Shown here in pieces: positions 16,623 through 24,357 of a DNA stretch of 38,883 nt. A program made the translations under genes and the position numbers. Within the stretch, counting starts at the first letter, position 1. Every line of letters begins with the position of its first letter. This DNA comes from Acidobacteriaceae bacterium. GTDB taxonomy: Bacteria; Acidobacteriota; Terriglobia; Terriglobales; Acidobacteriaceae. The stretch spans positions 1-38,883 of the forward strand of contig JASHOY010000201.1 of NCBI GenBank assembly GCA_030038435.1, written 5' to 3'. Below the pieces are notes generated by a model. The model had not been told where the DNA came from and ran no database searches. It worked only from the letters and a program-made list of their open reading frames with translations.

Positions 16623-17063
16623 GTGGAAGACCCGCAGAGCAGCGCCCCATCCCGTCCGCCAGGTCCCGCTCTTCGCTTCGTAGCTGCGGGCCTCATTGTG
16701 CGTCAGGGCCAGATCCTCATCGGCCAGCGCCGTCGCGACCAGGTGATGGCGCTCAAATGGGAGTTTCCGGGCGGCAAAATCGAACCGGGCGAAAGCGCAC
16801 AACAGGCATTGGCACGCGAATTGCGCGAAGAATTGGGTATCCAGGCGGTTATCGGTCCCGCGATCACTCGAATCCGCCACAATTATCGCCATGGCGGCGC
16901 CGTCGATCTCCAGTTCTTCGCCGTCCGCGAGTTTGACGGTGAGATTCAGAACCACATCTTCAACGAGGTGCGCTGGGTCAATCTGCAGAGCCTCCCGGAA
17001 TACGATTTTCTGGCCGCCGACCTTGGGCTCATCCGCGACCTCGCCGACGGCAAGCTGCTCTGA
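16623..17063 (+). CDS. mutT: MutT-like Nudix hydrolase
   Basis: 146 residues from GTG 16623. The complete Nudix box G-x5-E-x7-R-E-U-x-E-E-x-G-U is present at residues 51-73 (Gly51, Glu57, Arg65-Glu66, Glu69-Glu70, Gly72, Ile73). ALKWEFPGGKIEPGES and AGLIVRQGQILIGQR are typical of MutT/8-oxo-dGTP diphosphatases, which clean oxidised nucleotides from the pool; other nucleoside-triphosphate substrates are possible. The start is uncertain: no in-frame ATG exists before the conserved AAGLIV strand, and GTG 16623 gives the normal MutT length. The reading frame continues far upstream (to 15966), but that is antisense to the unknown gene and not credible. Oxidised-nucleotide sanitation is inferred from the family. 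Confidence 0.82.
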   Translation: MEDPQSSAPSRPPGPALRFVAAGLIVRQGQILIGQRRRDQVMALKWEFPGGKIEPGESAQQALARELREELGIQAVIGPAITRIRHNYRHGGAVDLQFFAVREFDGEIQNHIFNEVRWVNLQSLPEYDFLAADLGLIRDLADGKLL

Positions 17064-17294
17064 AGTTTGAGCAGGAAACCGGCATAACAGCAGCGCCGGT
17101 GCGGCTGCACTCCGCAGGCACTGACCCTGGTTTCCATGCGGGGAAGATTTGTGCGCCCTCAGTTCTCAAAACGGGTGTATGCTGCCAGCAGTTTTCAATT
17201 TGATTTGGAACTCCCGGGCTAGCTTCCTGAGCCCAAGCCGCACGCTTCCCCCGCGCAGCCGGATTCGGCAGTAACCGGGGAACGGAGAGAGCTT

Positions 17295-17690
17295 ATGGAA
17301 TGGTACATACGGGTCTGGCAGCGTTACGCCGAGTTCAGTGGCCGGTCGCGGCGCAGGGAATACTGGATGTTCACTCTCATCCATAGCGTCATCATCCTGG
17401 TGCTTTGCATCGGCATTGTCGGCTTCGGTCTCTCCAAACAGCCAGTGGTGGGCGCCACCAGCAGTTTGCTCCTCAGCGCCTACGCCCTTGCCGCACTTGT
17501 CCCCAGCCTCGCCGTCGCCGTGCGCCGGCTGCACGACATCGACAAGAGCGGCTGGTGGATTCTCATCGGCCTGGTTCCTGTCGTCGGTGGCATCATTCTG
17601 CTGGTTTTCGCGATTCTCGACGGCACCCAGGGCGACAACCAGTACGGACCCGATCCGAAGGCATCGCAATCATCAGCCGTGATGGGGTGA
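17295..17690 (+). CDS. DUF805 family inner-membrane protein
   Basis: 131 residues. It matches the DUF805 (YhaH-like) pattern: an N-terminal RYAEFSGRSRRREYWMF segment, hydrophobic helices at about 23-43 and 52-75, the family hallmark VRRLHDIDKSGWW at about 76-88, then VPVVGGIILLVFAILDG and the closing QGDNQYGPDP. The molecular function of DUF805 is unknown. The start is well set by GGAGAGAG a few bases upstream of ATG. It stands alone between the Nudix gene (231-base gap) and the non-coding repeat region. Confidence 0.88.
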   Translation: MEWYIRVWQRYAEFSGRSRRREYWMFTLIHSVIILVLCIGIVGFGLSKQPVVGATSSLLLSAYALAALVPSLAVAVRRLHDIDKSGWWILIGLVPVVGGIILLVFAILDGTQGDNQYGPDPKASQSSAVMG

Positions 17691-17915
17691 AGCGCACACC
17701 ACTTACCCGAAGCCGGCGAGCCTCATGCCATGCGACGGTCACCGTTCCGCAGCGGTCCCGGTGATTCTATTCTTGGAAACGGTCGAAAAACTGGTGGCGG
17801 GGCGTCGTTTGGAAACGGCACGGCTTCACCGGCTGCGGCAAAACTCAATGGAAAGGTCTTTGTAACCTGGACACGACTTTGCGGGTTGCGAAAAAACTCG
17901 CTGTTTTGAGAGGGG

Positions 17916-18075
17916 ACGGATTTATCCGTGCCGTAAACACAGATCGCAAAATGAGCGGGGCTTTAGAGGCCGCTGAAAAACTGCTGATGATCCCCGAAAA
18001 TGGCGACGAACGTGTTTCTCGGCCTGAAGGCCCGATTGATTTTGGACCGGTTATGGCACGACTGAAGTAGTGTCC
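17916..18075. repeat. Cluster of four short hairpins, probably a decayed intergenic repeat
   Basis: Between the DUF805 gene and the SDR gene (17691-18175) I see no credible gene; an open frame of 63 codons at 17879-18070 is low-complexity and lacks a ribosome site. Instead there are four stems: ACGGAT/ATCCGT (17916-17929), AGCGG/CCGCT (17954-17974), GGCC-TGAA-GGCC (18021-18032) and an 8-bp imperfect stem closed by TGAA (18055-18074). They resemble the dispersed intergenic repeats of Terriglobia in which short stems close GGCTGAAGCC-like loops; that link is from memory and not verified. Confidence 0.45.
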
Positions 18076-18175
18076 CTTTCAAGACAGCGAGTTATTCAGT
18101 GCGATGGCGCGAGGCCTTTGGTTTCCGCACAGGGTGCTCTTGCATAAGATCCTTTGAGGAATGTATCAAGGAACG

Positions 18176-18949
18176 ATGACCTCTGATCAGAAAGCAGTCG
18201 GCAACGGTAAAGTTGCCATCATCACTGGCGCGGGCAGCGGCATTGGCCGGGCGGTGGCATTGGCCCTGCACGGCGCCGGCTACTCGGTAGTGCTGGCCGG
18301 GCGCCGGTTGGCGCGTCTCGAAGAGACCGCGGCCATCGCCGGAGGCGGCGAACGCATTGTGCCGGTGGTGACGGACGTGGGCAAGCCCGATTCGGTGAAG
18401 GCGCTCTTTGGCCGCACCCGCGACGCCTTCGGTCGGCTCGACGTGTTGTTCAACAACGCCGGCTCCGGCGCGCCCGGCGTTCCCATGGAAGAGCTCACTT
18501 ACGAGCAATGGATGGAAGTCGTCAACGCCAATCTCACCGGCGCGTTTTTGTGCGCGCAGGAGGCGATACGGATGATGAAAGCGCAGCAGCCTCGCGGCGG
18601 GCGCATCATCAACAACGGCTCCATTTCGGCGCATGTTCCGCGGCCCAATTCCGCACCCTACACGGCCACCAAGCACGCCATCACGGGATTAACTAAAAGC
18701 ATCTCGCTCGACGGCCGCGCTTTCGACATTGCCTGCGGACAGATCGACATTGGCAACGCGGTTACCGATATGAGCGAACGGCTGGCGGCAGGGGCGCTGC
18801 AGCCCAATGGCAGCATCCTGCCGGAGCCGCGGATGGATGTAAAGCATGTCGCGGATGCGGTTCTTTACATGGCCGGCCTGCCACTGGACGCCAATGTGCA
18901 GTTTATGACGGTGATGGCCACCAGGATGCCTTTCATCGGCCGCGGATGA
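18176..18949 (+). CDS. Short-chain dehydrogenase/reductase (SDR), classical type
   Basis: 257 residues from ATG 18176 (AAGGA upstream); ATG 18161 would add five residues but sits right against GAGGA. The Rossmann motif TGAGSGIG (17-24), NNAG (93-96), catalytic Ser149 (in NNGSISAH), Tyr162 and Lys166 (PYTATKHA) define a functional classical SDR. AGRR after the second strand (41-44) suggests NADP(H), because Arg replaces the acidic residue that selects NAD. The substrate is unknown. The protein keeps the usual C-terminal region for substrate binding ([18 protein letters not shown]). It has no clear operon partner; the secreted hydrolase follows 243 bases downstream. Confidence 0.88.
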   Translation: MTSDQKAVGNGKVAIITGAGSGIGRAVALALHGAGYSVVLAGRRLARLEETAAIAGGGERIVPVVTDVGKPDSVKALFGRTRDAFGRLDVLFNNAGSGAPGVPMEELTYEQWMEVVNANLTGAFLCAQEAIRMMKAQQPRGGRIINNGSISAHVPRPNSAPYTATKHAITGLTKSISLDGRAFDIACGQIDIGNAVTDMSERLAAGALQPNGSILPEPRMDVKHVADAVLYMAGLPLDANVQFMTVMATRMPFIGRG

Positions 18950-19102
18950 GGCTCGGGAACCAACAATCTATGCTCCGCCCGGAACCACGCAAGTGGCCGC
19001 CGCCGCAACGTAGTCGCCGGTCGGCATCCCATCCGGAGCGCGCGTCGGGCGCGTCGGCGCGCGAATCGGCTGCCAAGCACGCAACGCCGCTTCGCCAGCG
19101 AA

Positions 19103-19124
19103 CTCTATCATGGAATCGATAGAG
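19103..19124. promoter_or_regulatory. Perfect 7-bp dyad upstream of the SGNH hydrolase gene
   Basis: CTCTATC and GATAGAG flank an 8-base spacer, about 70 bases before ATG 19193. The arm length and spacing suit a dimeric repressor. The rest of 18950-19192 shows no gene. Confidence 0.4.
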
Positions 19125-19192
19125 AACGTGGCACCAGACCGGCCGAGCGAGACAGCCGAATCCCCATTTCCAAGAACAGGAGAAGTCGATCC

Positions 19193-20434
19193 ATGAAGCG
19201 ACTGGCACTATTGTTTCTGAGTTTTACCCTCACTGCCGCGGCGCAGAGTGTGCCCGCCAACTTGCATTGGTCCGGAAGCTGGGCTACAGCGCCTATGCAG
19301 CCCATCCCGCCTGATGTGCCTCCCAGTTCCATTTTTGAGAATGCCACGCTTCGTCAGATCGTCCATCTCTCCACCGGAGGCGACTACCTCCGCATCCGCC
19401 TCTCCAATGTCTTCGGTGCCGGGCCCATGCACATCGCCGCCATTCACATCGCCGAGGCCGTTGACCCCGCTTCATCGCAAATCGACACCGCTACTGATGC
19501 CGAAGTCACTTTTGACGGCAGGCCCGATGCGACCATACCCGCCGGCGCCGCTTACGTTTCCGACCCCATCAAGTTCGACGCGAAGCCGATGTCGAATCTC
19601 GCCATCACCTTTTACTTCGACCAGCCGCCGGCGCCCGAAACCTACCACGACAACTCCAACCAAACCTCGTATCTGGTCCACGGCAATCATGTCTCCTCAC
19701 CCCTGCTCAGCGACGCCATAACGATCGATCACTGGTTCTGGCTCACGGGCGTCGAAGTCGGCCGTCCCGATCGCGACCGCTGCGTCGTAGCTTTCGGCGA
19801 TTCCATTACCGACGGCTGGCAGTCCACCGTGAACGGCAACAACCGCTGGCCGGACGATCTTGCCGCGCGCCTGCAGGTCAACCCCGGAACCCGTTCCGTC
19901 TGCGTGCTCAATGAGGGCATCGGCGGCAACCGCGTGCTGCTCGACGGCACCGGACCTGCCGCGGTTGCGCGCCTCGATCGCGACGTGCTCTCCGAGCCCG
20001 GAGCAAAATACGTGATTCTGCTCGAAGGCATCAACGACATCGGCCACCTCGCCCGCGAAGGCCAGGTCTCGCAGGCTGATATCGACACGCTCGCCGCGCA
20101 TCTCATCGGCGCCTACCAGCAGATCATCGATGCTGCCCACTCCAGCGGCCTCAAGATCATCGGCGCCACGCTCACGCCGTTCGGTGGCTCAGGCTACTAC
20201 ACTGCGCATGGGCAGGGCGCACAGTTTGAAGCCCTGCGCCAGAAAGTGAATGCCTGGATCCGCCAGCCCGAGCACTTTGACGCCGTGGCCGACTTCGACA
20301 AAGCCACGCGCGACCCCGCAGATCCCGTCCGCTTCCTTCCCGCCTACGATTCCGGCGATCACCTTCACCCCAACCCGGCCGGCTACAAAGCCATGGCCGC
20401 GGTTATAAACCTGCAGTGGTTCGAGAGCAGGTAG
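19193..20434 (+). CDS. Secreted SGNH/GDSL-family hydrolase
   Basis: 413 residues with a short Sec signal peptide (MKRLALLFLSFTLTAAAQS, cleavage near residue 18). The first half (about 22-190) is a beta-rich domain found in this subgroup of GDSL proteins. The SGNH domain follows with nucleophile Ser204 in FGDSITDG, block II Gly in NEGIGGNR (about 243), block III Asn281 in EGINDIGH, and the Asp389/His392 pair in GDHLHPN. These enzymes cleave ester bonds, often acetyl groups on polysaccharides or lipid esters. Export and the sugar-handling habit of these bacteria suggest a carbohydrate esterase, which is inference. AGGAGAAG precedes the ATG, supporting the start. A strong hairpin lies 22 bases after the stop. 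Confidence 0.88.
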   Translation: MKRLALLFLSFTLTAAAQSVPANLHWSGSWATAPMQPIPPDVPPSSIFENATLRQIVHLSTGGDYLRIRLSNVFGAGPMHIAAIHIAEAVDPASSQIDTATDAEVTFDGRPDATIPAGAAYVSDPIKFDAKPMSNLAITFYFDQPPAPETYHDNSNQTSYLVHGNHVSSPLLSDAITIDHWFWLTGVEVGRPDRDRCVVAFGDSITDGWQSTVNGNNRWPDDLAARLQVNPGTRSVCVLNEGIGGNRVLLDGTGPAAVARLDRDVLSEPGAKYVILLEGINDIGHLAREGQVSQADIDTLAAHLIGAYQQIIDAAHSSGLKIIGATLTPFGGSGYYTAHGQGAQFEALRQKVNAWIRQPEHFDAVADFDKATRDPADPVRFLPAYDSGDHLHPNPAGYKAMAAVINLQWFESR

Positions 20435-20997
20435 CCCCGATCCACTGCGTTCGGCACCCCGGTCCGCGCGGGCCGGGGTTCCAAGACTCTGCTTGTATTC
20501 TGGGGTGGAGCGCAGAGACGCTGGAAATGCGGTTGCTCATCCGGGGTCATCGCTTTTCCGGCGTGTCATTTCTGAACAATCTCCCTATTGCCGTTTTACT
20601 CCTTTCCGGCCGGGATTGCCTTCACCGTCAACACCACCGGGCACCGCACGACCCTCGGAACTGATCGTTTCCCGTGGGGTAGAATCTGCGAACGAAGAGG
20701 ATACGTCGTGCGCGGCGCGCAGGCTCTGCGGACGCACCTGCCTCAACTCCGAAACAGGGAACGGAATTGGAACGTATCCTCAAATTGGGTGTCTCAAATC
20801 GTGCGATGGAGCAGCGCCGCTTTCGAAAGTGGAGACAGGGTTGGCCCGCCCAATGCGGTGCTTTCCGCAGCCACAACCGTCTCCTACGCCCGGGCTTGCA
20901 TCGAAGCCAGAAGGCGTGGAAATCGCCGGCCTCCGCACCTCGTACGGCTCGCGGCAGTGGTGAAGCATGAGGCTGATTCCCGACACCGAGAGTGCTC
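20435..20997. other. Long intergenic region with no supported gene
   Basis: About 560 bases between the SGNH hydrolase and the HPP protein. Several open frames exist, but all are Arg/Ser/Pro-rich, lack ribosome sites and resemble no family. It holds the hairpin at 20456-20479 and a TAGAAT hexamer at 20680-20685 that could be a -10 box for the HPP gene or for an untranslated RNA. Confidence 0.5.
20456..20479 (+). terminator. Strong GC-rich hairpin after the SGNH hydrolase gene
   Basis: A 10-bp stem (ACCCCGGTCC / GGGCCGGGGT, one G-T pair) closes a GCGC loop 22 bases after the stop. Position and strength fit a terminator, although only two T residues follow. Confidence 0.6.
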
Positions 20998-21486
20998 ATG
21001 CGGCGCAAAGATCTTTGGGCGGCTTCACTGGGAGAAGGGGTGCTCGTCCTGGTGCTGGCGCTGATCGGGTGGGCAAGCCATCAGCCATTCATTTTTGCCA
21101 GCCTCGGGCCAACGGCATATGAACAGGTGGAGACGCCGCAACGGCCAAGCGCACATCCCTACAATGTGATCGTGGGACACCTGATTGCCGTGGCAACAGG
21201 ATTTGTCGCCATCGCTGCGGTGCGGGCCTGGAATGTGCCTGCGGTGTCGATGCACGGTGTGCCCCTGCCCCGTGTATGGGCGGCAGTGTTGGCTTGCGTG
21301 CTCACCGTAATCGCGACCCAGCTCGCGCGAGCCACTCAGCCCGCCGCGCTTTCCACCACCCTGCTGGTTTCGCTGGGCATCATGCAAACCTGGCTGGAAG
21401 CTGGGGTTATTGTGAGCGCGGTTCTGTTTATCACCTGCGTTGGCGAGCCCATCCGCCGCCTGAGACTCAAGCACGCCGGATCTTAG
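20998..21486 (+). CDS. HPP-family integral membrane protein
   Basis: 162 residues from ATG 20998 (GAGAG upstream; GTG 20992 would be too close to it). Four hydrophobic segments are visible. The family hallmark is the stretch SLGPTAYEQVETPQ followed by SAHPYNVIVGHLIAVATG, matching the HPP pattern in which a Pro-rich loop precedes a conserved N-x-x-x-G-H. The first segment (GEGVLVLVLALIGWAS) and the alternating helices at about 45-65, 85-105 and 115-140 support inner-membrane location. Some HPP proteins of plants and cyanobacteria are linked to nitrite transport; function here is not known. It lies alone, 417 bases ahead of the preferred glycosyltransferase start. Confidence 0.8.
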   Translation: MRRKDLWAASLGEGVLVLVLALIGWASHQPFIFASLGPTAYEQVETPQRPSAHPYNVIVGHLIAVATGFVAIAAVRAWNVPAVSMHGVPLPRVWAAVLACVLTVIATQLARATQPAALSTTLLVSLGIMQTWLEAGVIVSAVLFITCVGEPIRRLRLKHAGS

Positions 21487-21746
21487 CCGCATCCGCAATT
21501 CCATTCTTGCGACAATGCCGGCAGTTGCAACCCGGGCAGCCAGCAATTCTGAGGTCATGATCGAGAGCTCATGCGCGCAGATGTTCAAGTGAGATAGCGC
21601 TGCTGCTCTTACGTGAACCAGAGGCGAAACCGGCCGTCGCCATGCCGCGTTGGTTTGCATAGAGCGGTGGCGTCTGCGACGAGACGGTATTGCTGCTCGC
21701 TGGCCTGAAAGGGCGTCCGTCACACCGTTTCCGCCCTGCCTTCGCG

Positions 21747-21752
21747 TACAAT
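21747..21752 (+). promoter_or_regulatory. Candidate -10 box (TACAAT) that decides the glycosyltransferase start
   Basis: TACAAT overlaps the first possible ATG (21751) of the glycosyltransferase frame. If it is a genuine -10, transcription begins at about 21759 and that ATG cannot be used, favouring ATG 21904. The same hexamer precedes other genes in the window. No good -35 box is visible. The stretch 21487-21746 shows nothing else. Confidence 0.4.
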
Positions 21753-21903
21753 GTCCTTGATTCCCGGCTTCGGAGGGTCAGCCCTGTTCGCCGCGTTCGC
21801 CATCAGTACGAATTCCGCCGCCCGTCTCTGCGCCGCGCTCCCGCAGCGAGTGGCCGGGCTCTTTTTTGCACCCCAGAACGGCCTGGTCCACTACTTCAAA
21901 ACC

Positions 21904-23472
21904 ATGGAGGCTACCGACCAGACCTTCAAAGGCCTCTATCATTGGAACTTCTTTGATGCCTCGATGCTCATTCCCTACTTCGGCGTCATGATCCTGCTCT
22001 CCATTTACGGCATGCACCGCTACACGCTCTGCTACCGCTATTACAAATTCCGCAAAAACTACAATCCTGAACCGCCGCGCCGTTTTGACAATCTGCCCCG
22101 GGTCACCGTCCAGCTCCCCATCTTCAACGAGCAATTCGTCATCGATCGCCTCATCGAAGCCGTGTGCGCCATGGAGTACCCGCGCGAGAAGCTGGAAATC
22201 CAGGTTCTTGACGACTCCACCGACGAAACCCAGGAGGTGGCCGCAGGCATCGTTGCCCGCTACGCCGCGCTCGGCCATCCCATCGTCTACATTCACCGCA
22301 CCAACCGCCAGGGCTTCAAAGCCGGCGCGCTGGCCAACGGCCTCACCATGACGAAAGGCGAGTTCGTCGCTATCTTCGACGCCGATTTCGTCCCTCCGCC
22401 GGACTGGCTTATGCGCGTGATTCACCACTTTGCCGAGCCCGAAATCGGCATGGTGCAAACCCGCTGGACGCACCTCAACCGCGGCTACAGCATGCTTACC
22501 GAGATCGAGGCCATCCTCCTCGACGGCCACTTCGTTCTCGAGCACGGCGCCCGCGTCCGCTCCGGCGAATATTTCAACTTCAACGGCACCGCCGGCATGT
22601 GGCGCCTGCAGGCCATCCTCGACGGCGGCGGCTGGCAGCACGATACCCTCACCGAAGATACCGACCTCAGTTACCGCGCCCAAATGGCCGGCTGGAAATT
22701 CAAGTACCTGCCCGACGTCGAGTGCCCCGCCGAGCTGCCTATCGAGATGACCGCCTTCAAAACCCAGCAGGCGCGCTGGGCCAAGGGCCTCATCCAGGTC
22801 AGCATTAAAATTCTTCCCACCGTCTGGCGCTCCAAAACCACGCTGCGAAATAAAACCGAGGCCTTTTACCACCTCACCGCCAACATGAGCTATCCGCTCA
22901 TGGTGATCATGTCGGCTTTCCTCATGCCGGCCATGATCTGCCGCTTTTACCAGGGCTGGTTCCAGATGCTCTTCATCGACTTCCCGCTCTTTGCCGCCTC
23001 CACCTTCTCTATCGCGGTGTTTTACGTCGAGAGTCAGCGCATTCTTTTCCCCAAGACCTGGAAACGGACCTTTCTCTACCTCCCATTCCTCATGGCCATC
23101 GGCATCGGCCTCACCGTCACCAATACCAAGGCGGTCATGGAAGCGATTTTCGGCGTTAAAAGCGCCTTCGCGCGCACGCCCAAATATCGCGTCGCCAAAA
23201 AGGGTGAGAAATCCGTGGGCGCAAAAAAGTACCGCAAGCGCCTGCTCATAGCCCCATGGATCGAACTGCTGCTCGGCGCTTACTTCCTGCTCGCCATCCT
23301 CTACACCTTCTCCAACCAGAACTACGTCACCGCTCCGTTCCTGATTCTGTTCGTCATCGGCTACTGGTACACCGGTCTAATGAGCCTGCTGCAAGGCAGC
23401 TTCGAGCGCTGGCGCACGGGCGGGGCCATCAACGAAGAAGCCAGCCCCAAGCCCTTCCCGGTGGGGGTGTGA
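21904..23472 (+). CDS. Processive family-2 glycosyltransferase, cellulose-synthase/CslA-like
   Basis: 522 residues from ATG 21904. After one membrane helix (about 20-38) the cytoplasmic GT-A domain carries all processive motifs: Asp103/Asp104 in QVLDDSTDET, DAD at 159-161, TED at 250-252 and Q288-QARW. Three or four membrane helices follow from about 305 to 510. The sequence around PRVTVQLPIFNEQFVIDRLI resembles plant CslA/CslC glucan and mannan synthases more than BcsA, and no PilZ domain is present. It likely builds a beta-linked polysaccharide or transfers sugar to a lipid at the inner membrane. No cellulose operon genes are adjacent. The frame opens at 21751, but the added residues overlap a -10 box; neither start has a clear ribosome site. 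Confidence 0.85.
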   Translation: MEATDQTFKGLYHWNFFDASMLIPYFGVMILLSIYGMHRYTLCYRYYKFRKNYNPEPPRRFDNLPRVTVQLPIFNEQFVIDRLIEAVCAMEYPREKLEIQVLDDSTDETQEVAAGIVARYAALGHPIVYIHRTNRQGFKAGALANGLTMTKGEFVAIFDADFVPPPDWLMRVIHHFAEPEIGMVQTRWTHLNRGYSMLTEIEAILLDGHFVLEHGARVRSGEYFNFNGTAGMWRLQAILDGGGWQHDTLTEDTDLSYRAQMAGWKFKYLPDVECPAELPIEMTAFKTQQARWAKGLIQVSIKILPTVWRSKTTLRNKTEAFYHLTANMSYPLMVIMSAFLMPAMICRFYQGWFQMLFIDFPLFAASTFSIAVFYVESQRILFPKTWKRTFLYLPFLMAIGIGLTVTNTKAVMEAIFGVKSAFARTPKYRVAKKGEKSVGAKKYRKRLLIAPWIELLLGAYFLLAILYTFSNQNYVTAPFLILFVIGYWYTGLMSLLQGSFERWRTGGAINEEASPKPFPVGV

Positions 23473-23546
23473 GCAAGGCGGCGCTGGGCAACGCCCTGTC
23501 AGTCAATGTTTTCATTCGCCCCCGGGCTGAAGTTAGCCAGTCCAGG

Positions 23547-23954
23547 CTATTTGTCCGCAGGCGTTCCTGCACCGGAGACACTCCGCAGAGTCACCGTATT
23601 CGACCGCTCCGAACAGCAGCCGCTTGAGCTCTGCTCTCCGCCCTCCGGACCATAAAAGAACACCCAGGTCGAGAAGTCGGGCGTGAAATCCACAAACACG
23701 TGCTCCTGGTATGCAGGAACCGTCAGCACATCTCCTTGCCCGACGAATATCTCCCGTTCACAGCAGCGGAATCTGGCTGATCCTCTGGCTACGACATAGA
23801 CTTCGTCGCGTGTGTGCGGTTGCTGACGATCGAGGATGCGGGGAGCGTAGAAGCGAACCGAGAGGCTGCCCAGCGTCAGCAAATCCTCCGATTGCTCAGA
23901 TCCCGCACTGCGCAGAATCTCCTCGGCCTTCGAGATGGTCAGGTGGTATTCCAT
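23547..23954 (-). CDS. Small cupin-domain protein
   Basis: 135 residues forming a single cupin barrel. Motif 1 is PHTRDEVYVVARGSARF (His47 and Glu51, with the usual second His replaced by Arg49); motif 2 is GDVLTVPAYQEHVFVDF with His85. Three of the four usual metal ligands therefore remain, and metal binding is plausible but uncertain. The C-terminal 30 residues are Ser/Gly/Cys-rich (SSGCCSERS). Single-domain cupins are too diverse to name a reaction. It converges on the glycosyltransferase gene and diverges from sthA across a 403-base region. Confidence 0.8.
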   Translation of the reverse strand: MEYHLTISKAEEILRSAGSEQSEDLLTLGSLSVRFYAPRILDRQQPHTRDEVYVVARGSARFRCCEREIFVGQGDVLTVPAYQEHVFVDFTPDFSTWVFFYGPEGGEQSSSGCCSERSNTVTLRSVSGAGTPADK

Positions 23955-24357
23955 GGGTCGTGGGTCTCCCGGGGATCATGGCGCGCGCCTGGTACGGACA
24001 GACTTACAGGAGAGGATAACCTCAAACCCAGGCCCGCTGGGAGAAATCGCGTTGAGGCTGCCAACCGGTCGGCATGGGATGGGCTGCAATGATTGAGCGA
24101 AGAGGCTGGTTTCATCGATTCCGCGAGCCCGGAGTGTTATGTTAACCCCGTGGGGTTTTCTCGCCAATCCTCTCCGAACCCGCGGCAGCACTCGACACCA
24201 GCACCTCTGCCGCGGCTGCGGCAGGTGTACGCAATTCGGCATCGAATGAAGAGGCGCGGCCTGCAAATCACACGGCAATCAGCCTGAAACCAGAACCCTT
24301 AGCCCGCGAGCCAGAATCGCTCGCCGCGATTCCGCTCCCCTGAGGAGAAGCAACCGC
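23955..24357. other. Divergent intergenic region with two hairpins before sthA
   Basis: No credible gene is seen. Two clean stems lie in the likely sthA leader: AACCCC-GT-GGGGTT followed by TT at 24144-24157 (terminator-like), and CTGCCGC-GGCT-GCGGCAG at 24207-24224. Their order is compatible with leader control of sthA, but no attenuation peptide or known riboswitch is recognised. Confidence 0.4.

Noticed and set aside
16500-16955. Upstream extension of the unknown minus-strand gene
   Set aside because: It is antisense to the Nudix core and a good ribosome site precedes ATG 16499.
17879-18070. 63-codon ORF in the hairpin region
   Set aside because: It spans the four hairpins, lacks a ribosome site and looks like translated repeat sequence.
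20493-21064. Overlapping ORFs between the SGNH hydrolase and HPP genes
   Set aside because: Arg/Ser/Pro-rich, no start signals, and the longest runs into the HPP gene in another frame.
21778-22872. 364-codon minus-strand frame opposite the glycosyltransferase
   Set aside because: Antisense to conserved D, DxD, TED and QxxRW motifs; no independent support.
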